64,000 nt of DNA from CADEFX01 sp963806735 (GCA_963806735.1 CAWEBE010000081.1:372001-436000); one strand, 5' to 3'. Positions 45,046-54,262 are shown, counted from the stretch's first letter. The notes: generated by a model from the letters alone, not told the origin. Translations and numbers: made by a program.

Positions 45046-45452
45046 GGCCCAACTACGATGCCATGGGTGACGGTGATCTGTCCGAATCCAGGCGGCTCGA
45101 TAAATGGCTCTGGTACGCCCGTGTCGTCAAATCGCGGACCCTGGCAGCAGGTCTGATCGCGGATGGTAAGGCGCGGCTTAACCGCAACAAGGTTTTGAAG
45201 CCCAGCCAGGGCGTGCGGGCGGGCGACGTTCTCACCGTGGCAATCGGTCCCAAAGTGAGAGTGCTCAAGATACTTGCCCTCGGCGAGCGTCGCGGACCGC
45301 CGATGGAGGCGAAGGCCCTCTACGAGGACCTCACACCCGGCAACGGTGTTGTCGCTCACCATGACCAGCATGAGACTGGCGGACGTCTTCCGGGATCCGG
45401 AAGGCCAACCAAGCGGGACCGGCGCCTGACGGAGCGGCTCAAGGGCGAGTGA
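45042..45452 (+). CDS. S4-domain RNA-binding protein (Hsp15-like)
   Basis: The 136-residue protein has an S4 domain, RRLDKWLWYARVVKSRTLAAGLIADGKARLNRNKVLKPSQGVRAGD, characteristic of heat-shock protein 15 and relatives that rescue stalled 50S subunits carrying peptidyl-tRNA. The C-terminal tail is basic (RPTKRDRRLTERLKG). The ATG overlaps the helicase stop (ATGA), so the two are coupled. Confidence 0.92.
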   Translation: MRPNYDAMGDGDLSESRRLDKWLWYARVVKSRTLAAGLIADGKARLNRNKVLKPSQGVRAGDVLTVAIGPKVRVLKILALGERRGPPMEAKALYEDLTPGNGVVAHHDQHETGGRLPGSGRPTKRDRRLTERLKGE

Positions 45453-45576
45453 GCTTGTCTCGCTGCGTGCTTTGCTCTAGGGAATGCGCGCGCTGCTTTG
45501 CGAGAACCCGCCCTGTGCGGGCGTCTGGTCCCGAACCCCATACATAACCGGCAAAGCATGGGCTTGGGTGAAGCCA

Positions 45577-45915
45577 ATGACCTATATCGTCAACGAGAAC
45601 TGCATAAAGTGTAAATACACGGACTGTGTCGAGGTGTGCCCAGTCGATTGCTTCTACGAAGGCGAGAACATGCTCGTCATTCACCCTGACGAATGTATCG
45701 ATTGCGGAGTATGCGAGCCTGAATGTCCCGTCGAGGCCATCAAACCGGATACAGAGCCCAGCCTGGAGAAGTGGCTGGAGCTTAACCGGGAGTTCGCTGA
45801 CAAGTGGCCAAATATCACGGCCAAGAAGGCGGCTCCGCCGGATGCAGATAAGTATAAGGACGAAAAGAATAAATTTGAAAAATACTTTATTGACGCGCCA
45901 GGCGAGGGGGACTGA
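45577..45915 (+). CDS. fdxA: 7Fe ferredoxin FdxA
   Basis: The 112-residue ferredoxin begins MTYIVNENCIKCKYTDCVEV and has the two cysteine clusters, CIKCKYTDCVEVCPVDCFYEG and CIDCGVCEPECPVEAI, that bind a 3Fe-4S and a 4Fe-4S cluster. An electron-transfer role is certain; partners are not evident. The frame is open from 45484 but ATG 45577 is the family start. It lies between the S4-domain gene and carD, the usual place in Hyphomicrobiales. Confidence 0.96.
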   Translation: MTYIVNENCIKCKYTDCVEVCPVDCFYEGENMLVIHPDECIDCGVCEPECPVEAIKPDTEPSLEKWLELNREFADKWPNITAKKAAPPDADKYKDEKNKFEKYFIDAPGEGD

Positions 45916-46376
45916 GGCGGCCTAGTTTCAGCCGCTCCCAAAATTGCAGTCGAATTACAACTTATTGAATCACGATCATTTAAGCAGATTTGGGCAAAGG
46001 AGGCACGTCCGGCGCTGCTTCCGCTTCATTTTGCATGAAGAATGTGTTACATTTATCAGGACGTGGCGTATGGCGACGACTAGGGGAGCTTCCAGCGCTC
46101 GCAGAGCGCGAGGAACGCGAGTGTATGCGTACCGGCAATTGTATGGTCGAAAATGAGGACGATCGATCGCCGACCGCAGAATGGGCTCGTCCGCCGGAGT
46201 TCCACTGCGAGGTGAGAGGACGCCTGACATAAGCGGTCCTGTCTCATAGCGCACTAGGATCAGTGCACGATGGTCTCTGGCTGTCGGGCGTAGTTATTGC
46301 GGGTACTCGGCCCCGCGTGGCCTTCGTCTGCCATCACAATGATGGGAGGCGACATCTGACGGAGCGAGAAGCATCA
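45916..46376 (+). other. Intergenic region before carD
   Basis: The 461 bases hold no gene that I can support firmly. A possible small ORF runs from ATG 46035 to 46232 (65 residues, MKNVLHLSGRGVWRRLGELP and on), with an AAAGGAGG run at 45998-46005 that is too far upstream to serve it. A TTGCAT (46031-46036) to TATCAG (46054-46059) pair with a 17-base gap is a weak promoter candidate. The carD promoter should lie here. Confidence 0.35.
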
Positions 46377-47459
46377 ATGGTTCACAAGAAGAAGGCGCCC
46401 GGAAAATCAGCAGCGAAGCCGGCCAAGCAGGATAGTCGGCGGGCCGCTGATCGGCGGGCGCCGGTCAAGGCCGCGGCCAAGGCTAAGACGTCCGCCAAGC
46501 CGGTTGTGGCGAAGGCTGACAAAACCGTAGTTGCCAAGCCCGTCAAGAAGCCCGAGGTGGTGAAGCCTCCAATCGTTGCCCATGCGGCGCTCAAGAAGCT
46601 CAGTCACCCTAAGGTGGCGTCTGGGGCTCAGCCTGGTGTCGGCAAGGGTACGCTCGGCAAGGCGCAGCCGAAGGTGGCAGCAGGCGCACAAGCCAAACCC
46701 CCGGTGCCTGCCGCGAAGGTGGTCCCATCTGTGGCGGCGCCCCGCGCCATGCCAGCGGCATTGGGCAAGCCTGCCGCGCCCAAGCTGACGGCGCCTGCGA
46801 CACCCCCCAAGGCGTCGGTCACGCCCAAGCAACTGGCCGAGAAGGCTGCGGCCGCGCGTCAGCAACAGCTTGCATCGGCGGCAGGCAATGCAGCGAGCAA
46901 GAAGCCGGTCAGCCAGCGCCATGGATTCAAGACCAGTGAATTCATTGTCTATCCAGCCCATGGGGTCGGACGGATCGTCGGCATCGAGGAGCAGGAGATC
47001 GCCGGCATCTCACTCGAGCTGTTCGTTATCCAGTTCGAGAAAGACAAGATGACGCTGCGTGTGCCGACCGGCAAGTCGCAGAGCGTGGGCATGCGCAAGC
47101 TTGCCGACGACGGCATCGTCAAGAAGGCGATGGAGACATTGAAAGGCAAGGCGCGTATCAAGCGTACCATGTGGAGCCGCCGGGCGCAGGAGTACGAGGC
47201 CAAGATCAACTCGGGCGACCTGATTTCCATTGCTGAGGTGGTGCGCGATCTCTACCGATCGGAGACGCAACCTGAGCAGTCCTACTCCGAACGCCAGCTC
47301 TATGAGGCGGCGCTCGATCGCATGGCGCGGGAGATTGCCGCTGTCGAGAAGCTGGACGAGCGCGGTGCTATGCAGCGCATCACCGAGGTGCTGTCGAAGA
47401 GTGCCAAGGGCCGCCGCATGGCGGAGGAGGCGAGTTCCGCCGAGATCAAGGCCGCCTGA
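46377..47459 (+). CDS. carD: CarD-family transcription regulator with long basic tail
   Basis: CarD binds RNA polymerase and stabilises open promoter complexes. The CarD domain starts near residue 183 (HGFKTSEFIVYPAHGVGRIV) and continues with LRVPTGKSQSVGMRKLADDG and the helical DNA-binding part RIKRTMWSRRAQEYEAKINSGD. The 180 residues before it are a repetitive Lys/Ala/Pro/Val tract (such as KKAPGKSAAKPAKQ) resembling histone H1-like tails. Alphaproteobacterial CarD proteins often have a short basic extension; this one is unusually long. A terminator follows at once. Confidence 0.93.
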   Translation: MVHKKKAPGKSAAKPAKQDSRRAADRRAPVKAAAKAKTSAKPVVAKADKTVVAKPVKKPEVVKPPIVAHAALKKLSHPKVASGAQPGVGKGTLGKAQPKVAAGAQAKPPVPAAKVVPSVAAPRAMPAALGKPAAPKLTAPATPPKASVTPKQLAEKAAAARQQQLASAAGNAASKKPVSQRHGFKTSEFIVYPAHGVGRIVGIEEQEIAGISLELFVIQFEKDKMTLRVPTGKSQSVGMRKLADDGIVKKAMETLKGKARIKRTMWSRRAQEYEAKINSGDLISIAEVVRDLYRSETQPEQSYSERQLYEAALDRMAREIAAVEKLDERGAMQRITEVLSKSAKGRRMAEEASSAEIKAA

Positions 47460-47477
47460 AGACGGCAACGGCACGAT

Positions 47478-48389
47478 TTAGCGGCGCCCGGCGGCCTGTT
47501 CGCCGGGCGCTTCTTTTTGACGGGTGCGCTGAGCACTCCAGCGTTCAGTTGGTCCGTCAATGAGTTCGAGTTGGCCAGGTGTATCGATCTCGATGAGGGG
47601 GCCCGAGCTTAGCCCCACCCAGCCTCTCACCAGCACGACGCGGTCTCTCAGGTCTTTTGGTTGAACGCCTTGGGGTAAGACATTGGCGGAATGCCTCAGC
47701 ATGACCGAAAAGCCGGTGCGATCGGGGCGCAAACCAAAATTCAAATACGTCTGGTCGCGTCCCCCAGAAGTGCCGGCAACGGTGCCAGTGACAAGCTGAA
47801 AGGTATGGCGCAGCGGCGCCAGGTCGTCCGGTGCGTCCGCATTCCGCACCTGGTAAGCCGCATTGGCCCAGAGCCCACGCTTTGCCTCGCGCGCGAGGCG
47901 TTCGCGGGCGATCAGAGTGGCGAGGCACGCAGCGTTGTCCGGAAAAGCGTAAGCGCGCGCCATGCCCTGCTCCAGCATGGCGCCCTGGACCCATTCCTCT
48001 TTGCCGTCGCGTTCGACCGTGAGGTGGACTAGCGCGACGGCATAGCGGTCCATACGCCGTCCGCCGAACGACAGCGTCACGGAGCGGCCTTGCACCAGAT
48101 CGGTCAAAGCCCGGATTGCAGCCTGCTCCGGCGGCCAACTGTCTCTGATCGCGCCGACGTCTGAGGCGCGAGGCGCCAGAGTTCCGATCAACCGTGCCTC
48201 GCTGCCGTCGTCGAGCTTGACGGTCTCCCCGTCGATGACACGCGCGACTGCGCGGGTGGGTCCGGGTTCAAGCCGGCATTCGGCGGCAATTGTTGCCTGT
48301 CCGGTGGCGGGCTGTGACATCGCTATCGCTGCATAGGCCAGGCAGCACAAGAGGCGCGGGGTTCCTGTTTTGAAGGCTTGCCTGATCAT
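47478..48389 (-). CDS. Exported thermonuclease-fold protein lacking catalytic residues
   Basis: The 303-residue protein has a signal peptide (MIRQAFKTGTPRLLCCLAYA and on) and a staphylococcal-nuclease fold: RVIDGETVKLDDGSEARLIGTLAPR, then RRMDRYAVALVHL and EQGMARAYAFPDNAACLATL. Compared with the S. aureus enzyme, Asp21 is Glu, Asp40 is Leu, Glu43 is Arg and Arg87 is Val; only Arg35 remains. It is therefore unlikely to be an active nuclease and may bind nucleic acid or a ligand. The last codons lie in the carD terminator. It is divergent from the class V aminotransferase gene. Confidence 0.85.
   Translation of the reverse strand: MIRQAFKTGTPRLLCCLAYAAIAMSQPATGQATIAAECRLEPGPTRAVARVIDGETVKLDDGSEARLIGTLAPRASDVGAIRDSWPPEQAAIRALTDLVQGRSVTLSFGGRRMDRYAVALVHLTVERDGKEEWVQGAMLEQGMARAYAFPDNAACLATLIARERLAREAKRGLWANAAYQVRNADAPDDLAPLRHTFQLVTGTVAGTSGGRDQTYLNFGLRPDRTGFSVMLRHSANVLPQGVQPKDLRDRVVLVRGWVGLSSGPLIEIDTPGQLELIDGPTERWSAQRTRQKEAPGEQAAGRR
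47484..47518 (+). terminator. Intrinsic terminator of carD
   Basis: GCGCCCGGCG (47484-47493) pairs perfectly with CGCCGGGCGC (47501-47510) around GCCTGTT and is followed by TTCTTTTT. It ends carD transcription and also lies within the last codons of the convergent nuclease-like gene (encoding APGEQAAGRR on the minus strand). Confidence 0.9.
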
Positions 48390-48543
48390 GCTCCCCACCG
48401 ACCGTGGGCGGGTGATGGCTCTTGCGCGCCACGGCTTTTCAAGTATAGCGCAACAGCCAATCCCCATCGATGATGGGGTTGCTGCATGTTCGCAAGGCTA
48501 TGACGGCGACTGGTCAAACAGGTCGCATGTCCAAGAGATGCCG

Positions 48544-49719
48544 ATGAGCACCGACGCAAATCCTGCTAATGCCACGACCCATCCCTCTGACGTCTATCGG
48601 CTGCGATTGCCCGGGCCGATCGCGGTTCCGGAGCGGGTGCGTGCCGCGATCGCACGGCCAGTGGTCTCTCATCGCGGGCCGGAATTCCGCAAGATCTGGG
48701 CAGATGTGATCGGCAAGCTCCAGCCGCTGTTCGGCACGCGAAACCAGGTGCATCTGTTCGCCACGAGCGGGACGGGCGTCATGGAGGCTGCGATCCTCAA
48801 CATCGTCGCGCCGGGCGAGCGCCTGCTCATCGTGCAGAACGGACAATGGGGCGAGCGGTTCACCGCGATCGCCAAGGCGATGGGTGCCATCGTTGACCAG
48901 ATCGAGGTCCCGTGGGGCGAGAACGTCGATCCGGTGGTGCTGGAAATGCAGCTCGATGCGCACGACTATCGAGCGCTGGTTCTCGTGCACAATGAGAGCT
49001 CGACGGGTGTGGCAGGGGATCTCGCCGCAGCTGGAAAGCTTCTTCTCGCCCGACCTACACTGCTCGTTGCCGATACCGTCAGCGGACTTGCAGGTATGGA
49101 GTTGTGCCAGGACGAGTGGGGCGTGGATGTCCTCATCTCCGGCTCGCAAAAGGCGTTGATGTGCCCGCCAGGCTTGGGTCTGCTAAGCGTCAGCGACAAA
49201 GCCTGGAAGGTGATCGAGCGGGACAGCGGCATGCCGCGGTTCTATTTCGATCTGCGGCGTGCACGTGAGGCGTATGCCAAGGGCGAAGCGACATTCACGC
49301 CGGCGGTCTCCCTTGTCCAGGGCCTCGACGTGGCGCTCGACATGATCCATGAGGAGGGCATCGCCAACGTGTTGGAGCGGCATCGCAAACTTGCGCGGGG
49401 TTTGAAGGCCGGTGCGGAGGTGCTGGGGCTCGAGAACTTCGCCCGCGCATCTCTGCAATCGAACACTGTGTCCGTCTTTCACACACCACAAGGGTTGGAC
49501 GGAGCGCAAATCGTGCGCCGCATGTACGAGAAGCATCGAACGGTGATTGCCGGCGCGCGCAATCGCATGGCGAGCAAGATGATCCGCATCGGCACCATGG
49601 GTGCGATAGGCGAGGGCGATATTCTCACCGATCTGCTTCACCTCGAGGATGTGCTGATCGATCTCGGCATGTCGGTGAAGCGGGGAGCGGGCATTGCCGC
49701 CGCCGCTGCCGCATTCTAA
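48544..49719 (+). CDS. Class V aminotransferase (serine/alanine-glyoxylate type)
   Basis: The 391-residue protein is a fold-type I PLP enzyme of the alanine-glyoxylate/serine-glyoxylate group. ATSGTGVMEAAILNIVAPGE binds the cofactor phosphate, VADTVSGLAGMEL carries the pyridine-binding Asp, and SGSQKALMCPPGLGLLSVS contains the Schiff-base lysine. In methylotrophic relatives such enzymes serve the serine cycle, but no other cycle gene is in this window, so the assignment is open. ATG 48544 lies six bases after AAGAG; ATG 48538 is the alternative. It meets the CoA-transferase gene tail to tail with three bases between. Confidence 0.9.
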   Translation: MSTDANPANATTHPSDVYRLRLPGPIAVPERVRAAIARPVVSHRGPEFRKIWADVIGKLQPLFGTRNQVHLFATSGTGVMEAAILNIVAPGERLLIVQNGQWGERFTAIAKAMGAIVDQIEVPWGENVDPVVLEMQLDAHDYRALVLVHNESSTGVAGDLAAAGKLLLARPTLLVADTVSGLAGMELCQDEWGVDVLISGSQKALMCPPGLGLLSVSDKAWKVIERDSGMPRFYFDLRRAREAYAKGEATFTPAVSLVQGLDVALDMIHEEGIANVLERHRKLARGLKAGAEVLGLENFARASLQSNTVSVFHTPQGLDGAQIVRRMYEKHRTVIAGARNRMASKMIRIGTMGAIGEGDILTDLLHLEDVLIDLGMSVKRGAGIAAAAAAF

Positions 49720-49722
49720 GTT

Positions 49723-50913
49723 TCACGTAACGACTTTGGTGGCTTTCAGCTCGCCGATCTCCGCCTCGGACAGACCCAGGTCTTTCAGGACCTCTTCTGA
49801 GTTCTGGCCAAGGCCTGGGGCCGGACGGCGAATGGCACACGGCGTCTCGGACAGCTTCACGGGGAAGCCGACCATGCGGATGCTGCCGAACGGTCCATGG
49901 TCGACGTCGAGAACCATGTCCTGTGCCTTGATCTGCGGATCGTCGAAGACTTCTCCGACGGAGAGGACCTTGCCGCACGGTACGCCGGCTGCATTCAAGC
50001 GCTCGATCCAATTGTCCTGTGTATCGGCCGCGAGGCGCTCATTAATGGGGCCGCGCAGCTCGTGCCGCTTCGCGTGACGCTGTGCGTTGGTCTTGTACTC
50101 GGCCCGCTCCAGCATTTCCGACAACCCGATCGTGCGCATGAAGCGCTGCAGCGTCTCATTGGTCGCCGGCGCCACGGCGATATCGCCGTCCTTGGCGCGG
50201 AACAGACTGTAGGGGGCGCAGATCGGGTGATCGTTGCCAGTGCGCTCGGGCTCCTTGCCCTTGGCGAAATACTCAGACGCGAGGTAGGCCAGCATGCTCA
50301 CCATGCCATTGACCATGGCCGCCTCGACGCGCTGACCGCGACCGCTCTTCTGGCGGGCGTGCAGGGCATTGACGATACCGAACGCGCAGTAGAGCCCCGC
50401 GATCAGGTCCGTTAGAGGCGGGGCGGCGCGCATGGGCTCGCTGCCGGGCGCGCCGGTCGTGCTCATGAGACCGCTCATGGCCTGGGCGATGAAGTCGAAG
50501 GCTGGCCGTTCCACGTAGGGTCCAGTTGAGCCGTAGCCGTTGATGCTGGCGACAATCAGCTTGGGATTGAGCTCATCGAGCCGCGCCTGAGTGAGGCCCA
50601 TTTCGGCCAGCACGCCGGGGCGGAAGTTCTCGACCAGCACATCGGCCTTGGAGATCAGGCGGTCCAGCACTCGTCTGCCCTGCGGGCTTCTCAGATCGAT
50701 GGCGAGCGAGCGCTTGTTCCTATTGAAGGAGGCGAAGTACCAGCTCATCCCGGCTTTGACATCGCCGGCTCCACGCACGGTATCGCCTTTGCCCGGCGGC
50801 TCGATCTTGATGACGTCGGCGCCCATGTCTGCAAGCAGCATGGTGCAGAACGGACCCGACAACACGCGCGTCAGGTCGACAACATTGATGCCCGAAAGCG
50901 GCTGCTCGCTCAT
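49723..50913 (-). CDS. CaiB/BaiF-type CoA-transferase
   Basis: This is a class III CoA-transferase (396 residues) that moves CoA between carboxylic acids through an aspartyl-CoA thioester. The start INVVDLTRVLSGPFCTMLLADMGADVIKIEPPG is the family signature, PAFDFIAQAMSGLMSTTG contains the catalytic Asp (near 139), and AAPPLTDLIAGLYCAFGIVNAL follows. The acids used are not predictable from sequence. The 5' gap to the PBP gene is shared with a CtrA-type box. Confidence 0.93.
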   Translation of the reverse strand: MSEQPLSGINVVDLTRVLSGPFCTMLLADMGADVIKIEPPGKGDTVRGAGDVKAGMSWYFASFNRNKRSLAIDLRSPQGRRVLDRLISKADVLVENFRPGVLAEMGLTQARLDELNPKLIVASINGYGSTGPYVERPAFDFIAQAMSGLMSTTGAPGSEPMRAAPPLTDLIAGLYCAFGIVNALHARQKSGRGQRVEAAMVNGMVSMLAYLASEYFAKGKEPERTGNDHPICAPYSLFRAKDGDIAVAPATNETLQRFMRTIGLSEMLERAEYKTNAQRHAKRHELRGPINERLAADTQDNWIERLNAAGVPCGKVLSVGEVFDDPQIKAQDMVLDVDHGPFGSIRMVGFPVKLSETPCAIRRPAPGLGQNSEEVLKDLGLSEAEIGELKATKVVT

Positions 50914-51098
50914 GTGCTTCCTTTATTGCAACAAGCCTTTATTGCGCCGAGCCGCGTGCACTTGGGTTGCGCAAATGATGGCAAGTCTGGATCCCGACCC
51001 GCAGAATGCAGCGGGCGCCAAGCCATGCCAATGGGGCAGTTGGTGCTGTCACCAGCGGCAGGTGGGACTGTGCCCGCCAAATCCCGAATGTCTCATGA

Positions 51099-51113
51099 TT
51101 AACCGCTCCTTAA
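51099..51113 (+). promoter_or_regulatory. CtrA-type binding site before the PBP gene
   Basis: TTAA-CCGCTCC-TTAA at 51099-51113 is a perfect TTAA-N7-TTAA full site for the alphaproteobacterial cell-cycle regulator CtrA. It lies about 80 bases before the start of the class A penicillin-binding protein gene, where CtrA activates or represses transcription in related bacteria. The remaining 280-base gap contains no gene. Confidence 0.6.
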
Positions 51114-51193
51114 AGTCGGTCTGGCATTGACGAGATGCGGGACAGAGGGCGCCGGTGCGCCCGAACGGCATCTGGCTTGCGGATACCACGAGC

Positions 51194-53152
51194 ATGGCGC
51201 GCAAGAGGCCGACACGAGCCGAGCCGGACTTGGGTCCGAGCGCGACTGCGCCCGGCCGGCCGAGAAGCCGAGCCAGCCGCCCCAAGAAGCGCCGTTGGTA
51301 TGGGAGGCTGCGCGTTGTGACGGTGGCGGCGGTTCTTGCCGGCCTCATCGGCTCGATCGCCCTATCACTGGCGTTGATCTACTACACAGTCAGGTTTCCG
51401 GACCCGATCGCGCTGCGTCAGCGCGATAGCGCCCCTATCGTGCGCGTGCTGGCGGCGGACGGCTCGGCGCTTGCCGAGCGCGGCGAGGCCTATGATTTTA
51501 TTCCCTTCGACCTGCTGCCGCGACATGTCATCGACGCTGTGCTCGCTATCGAGGACCGCCGTTTCTTCGAGCATCACGGCCTCGATCCCGTCGGCCTCCT
51601 GCGGGCGATGTTCGCCAATCTCAGGGCGGGGCGCTATGCGCAAGGCGGCTCCACGCTGACGCAGCAGCTGGCCAAGAACCTTTTTTTGACTTCAGAGCGG
51701 TCGCTCCGGCGCAAGATCGAGGAGCTGATGCTGGCTGTATGGCTGGAGGTTCGCCTGACCAAGCAGGACATCCTCGAGCTCTATCTCAACCGGGTCTACT
51801 TCGGTAGCGGCGCCTACGGCATCGAAGCGGCGGCGCAGCGTTATTTCGCCAAGTCGGCCCGCAATCTCGCGCTTGGCGAGGCCGCGGTGATCGCCGGTCT
51901 CCTCAAAGCGCCGTCGAAATACTCGCCCGCCTCGAGCCCCACTTTGGCCAGGTCGCGCGGACGCCTTGTCCTCAAGCGAATGCTGGCGACCGGTCGCATC
52001 ACACCGGTGGACCAGATGAAGGCCGAGCGCCGGGCCGTCGCTTTTGCGCCACCACGACCGGGTCGTGGCCCCACCGGCTACGAGTACGCCGTGGAGTATG
52101 TGCTCGAGCATTTGCCGCCATTGATCGGTGCGACGCCGAAAGAGATCATCGTCGAGACCACCATCGACGCCGGCCTGCAACGGCAGGCGCAAGCGATCGT
52201 CGAGCGCGCGCTGACCACGGAAGGGCGCGGAGCCGGAGCGAGCCAGGCTGCGGTCCTGGTCCTGGACACGGATGGAAGCATACGCGCGCTCGTCGGCGGG
52301 CGCTCATTTGCGGAAAGCCAGTTCGATCGCGCGACAACAGCGCGCAGGCAGCCCGGCTCGGCATTCAAGCCGATTATCTATCTTACAGCTTTGGAACAGG
52401 GCCGATCACCCGATAGCCTGGCGCAGGATACCCCGATCACTGTCGCCGGCTGGAGTCCGCGCAACAACTCGGGTCTCTATCAGGGCTCCATGACGCTTCG
52501 CACCGCGCTCGCCCAATCGGTCAACACGGTGGCGGTACGCCTGCAGCAGGATGTCGGTACGTCTCGGGTCATCGCTTTGGCCCGCCGGCTGGGTCTCAAG
52601 TCTGACCTGCGTGACAGCCCGACACTCGCGCTGGGCACATCCGAGGTGTCCCTGCTGGAGTTGACGAGCGTGTACGGCACGCTGGCAAGTGGCGGCCTCG
52701 GGATCAGTCCGCACGCCGTGCGCAGAGTGCGCACTGGATCCGGCACGATGCTCTATGCACGCGGTGCAATGCGGCAGCGGCTGCTGGTTGCGCCTGACCA
52801 TGTGGGCGCCATGAGCGACATGCTGAATGCGGCGCTGGTGTCCGGGACCGGCCGCCGTGCCCTGCTGCCGCGCCATCCGGCAGCGGGCAAGACCGGCACG
52901 ACGCAGGAGTTCCGTGATGCCTGGTTCGTCGGCTACACCGCTCATCTCGCTGGTGGTGTGTGGGTCGGCAATGACGATGCCCGGCCCATGCACCGCGTCG
53001 CCGGCGGTGGCCTGCCGGCGCGCATCTGGCGCGAAGTGATGATGGCAGCGCACGAGGGATTGCAACCGCACGTATTGCCCGGCATGAAGACGGCGCCTGG
53101 GGCACAAGTCTCCGGCATAGCGCCACCGATTTTGGCAACTGGTCAGCGGTAG
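51194..53152 (+). CDS. Class A penicillin-binding protein (PBP1-type)
   Basis: This bifunctional peptidoglycan synthase (652 residues) has a basic cytosolic N terminus, one membrane anchor (VVTVAAVLAGLIGSIALSLA, about 40-65), a transglycosylase domain with EDRRFFEHHGLD and QGGSTLTQQLAKNLFL (about 115-165) and a transpeptidase domain with the SxxK motif RQPGSAFKP (about 392), SVN (about 445) and the KTGTT motif (about 562). All catalytic residues are present. The frame is also open from 51155; ATG 51194 gives MARKRPTRAEPD. The start is uncertain because ribosome-binding sites are weak. Confidence 0.94.
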   Translation: MARKRPTRAEPDLGPSATAPGRPRSRASRPKKRRWYGRLRVVTVAAVLAGLIGSIALSLALIYYTVRFPDPIALRQRDSAPIVRVLAADGSALAERGEAYDFIPFDLLPRHVIDAVLAIEDRRFFEHHGLDPVGLLRAMFANLRAGRYAQGGSTLTQQLAKNLFLTSERSLRRKIEELMLAVWLEVRLTKQDILELYLNRVYFGSGAYGIEAAAQRYFAKSARNLALGEAAVIAGLLKAPSKYSPASSPTLARSRGRLVLKRMLATGRITPVDQMKAERRAVAFAPPRPGRGPTGYEYAVEYVLEHLPPLIGATPKEIIVETTIDAGLQRQAQAIVERALTTEGRGAGASQAAVLVLDTDGSIRALVGGRSFAESQFDRATTARRQPGSAFKPIIYLTALEQGRSPDSLAQDTPITVAGWSPRNNSGLYQGSMTLRTALAQSVNTVAVRLQQDVGTSRVIALARRLGLKSDLRDSPTLALGTSEVSLLELTSVYGTLASGGLGISPHAVRRVRTGSGTMLYARGAMRQRLLVAPDHVGAMSDMLNAALVSGTGRRALLPRHPAAGKTGTTQEFRDAWFVGYTAHLAGGVWVGNDDARPMHRVAGGGLPARIWREVMMAAHEGLQPHVLPGMKTAPGAQVSGIAPPILATGQR

Positions 53153-53183
53153 TGCGGTAGCCACCTTGCTCGCGCGGCGGAGG

Positions 53184-53945
53184 TCAGAGTTCCATGCCGT
53201 AGCGATAGAGGTCCATGCCGTGGATTCGCAGCCAGACCTTGGCCTCCTCGAAGGCCGGCAATGTTTTGGCCACGAGGCGCCAGAAGCGCGGTCCATGGTT
53301 CATCTCGGCCAGATGGGCCACCTCATGAGCCGCGACATAGTCGAGGACGAATGGCGGGGCGAGAACCAGACGCCAAGAAAAGGAGAGCTGTCCAGCGCTC
53401 GAGCACGACCCCCACCGGCTTTTCTGGTCACGCAGCGTAATGCGTCGCGCCCTGACCCCAAGGTTGCGCGCGTGAACGGCAACGCGTGCGTCGAGATCCT
53501 TGCCGGCTTCACTGCTCAGCCAATCCTTGAGCCGCCGCGGTGCGTGCTCAGGTGAGCCTGAAACGCGCAGGCGCGGCAGATTTCCCCCAGATCTGGGCCC
53601 GAGACTGACCACGGCGCGTCCACGGCCACGCCCGACGAATGCAACCTCGTGCGGCAGGCCGCGCAGCGGGATGATGGCGCCGTCGCGGAACGGCGCGGGC
53701 TCCGGCACGCCTTCCAGTCTTTCCCTGACCCAGTCCAGGCTGCGCGAGAGAAATTGATCGGCCTCTCGGAAGTCGGAGCTGCGCGGCATGGTCAGGATGA
53801 CCGCGCGGCGCGTACGGCTCACGCGCAACGTCAGTCGCCGCGCGGTCGGGTGCCGACGCACCTCGACTGGAGCCGGAATGCCGTCAACCCTCAACAAACG
53901 AACGGACGGCGATGATCTTGCGCTCGACCGTGCCATGATCTTCAT
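53184..53945 (-). CDS. SprT/YgjP-like (DUF45) metallopeptidase
   Basis: The 253-residue protein shows the DUF45/M48-like pattern with the zinc-binding HEVAH motif (AAHEVAHLAEMNHGPRFW, with the third ligand in the following helix) and LRDQKSRWGSCSSAGQLSFSWRL before it. This family includes YgjP, which cleaves or binds unknown targets. The alternative starts are at 53966 and 53936. It is convergent with the PBP gene. Confidence 0.87.
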   Translation of the reverse strand: MKIMARSSARSSPSVRLLRVDGIPAPVEVRRHPTARRLTLRVSRTRRAVILTMPRSSDFREADQFLSRSLDWVRERLEGVPEPAPFRDGAIIPLRGLPHEVAFVGRGRGRAVVSLGPRSGGNLPRLRVSGSPEHAPRRLKDWLSSEAGKDLDARVAVHARNLGVRARRITLRDQKSRWGSCSSAGQLSFSWRLVLAPPFVLDYVAAHEVAHLAEMNHGPRFWRLVAKTLPAFEEAKVWLRIHGMDLYRYGMEL

Positions 53946-54262
53946 TTGCCCCTCGATACGCCGCAATAGAGCACGCTTGGTATCTCAGCCTGCGCTGGCG
54001 ATTTGCAAGCTCCCTTCTCACATCAGCTCAGGCCTTCGCAACTGTTTGAGGCATGCGTGCGGCAATGCCATGCGCGAGTTGTCCACTTTCCGAGTGCCGA
54101 GCACGACGCAAGTCGAAATCAATCGCGCAGGTAACCCCATCCATAACAATTTCTGCTGTAGCAGGTTTTGCGGCACGCGTGTCGCGGCGGAAGGAATGAC
54201 AGCGCATGCGCTTGTGAGCCTGTTGCGTTGACGCAACGCGTGTGTCACGCCCGCATTCGGCC
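53946..54262 (-). other. Intergenic region between the metallopeptidase gene and phaZ
   Basis: No gene is supported in these 317 bases. A perfect seven-pair palindrome GTTGCGT-TG-ACGCAAC lies at 54222-54237, close to the end of phaZ, and lacks a T tract. It could be a binding site or a weak RNA stem. Confidence 0.4.

Noticed and set aside
45944..46156. 70-residue open frame before carD
   Set aside because: No ribosome-binding site or family pattern; the overlapping frame from 46035 is only marginally better.
54222..54237. GTTGCGT-TG-ACGCAAC as phaZ terminator
   Set aside because: No T tract on either strand, and the stem is short.
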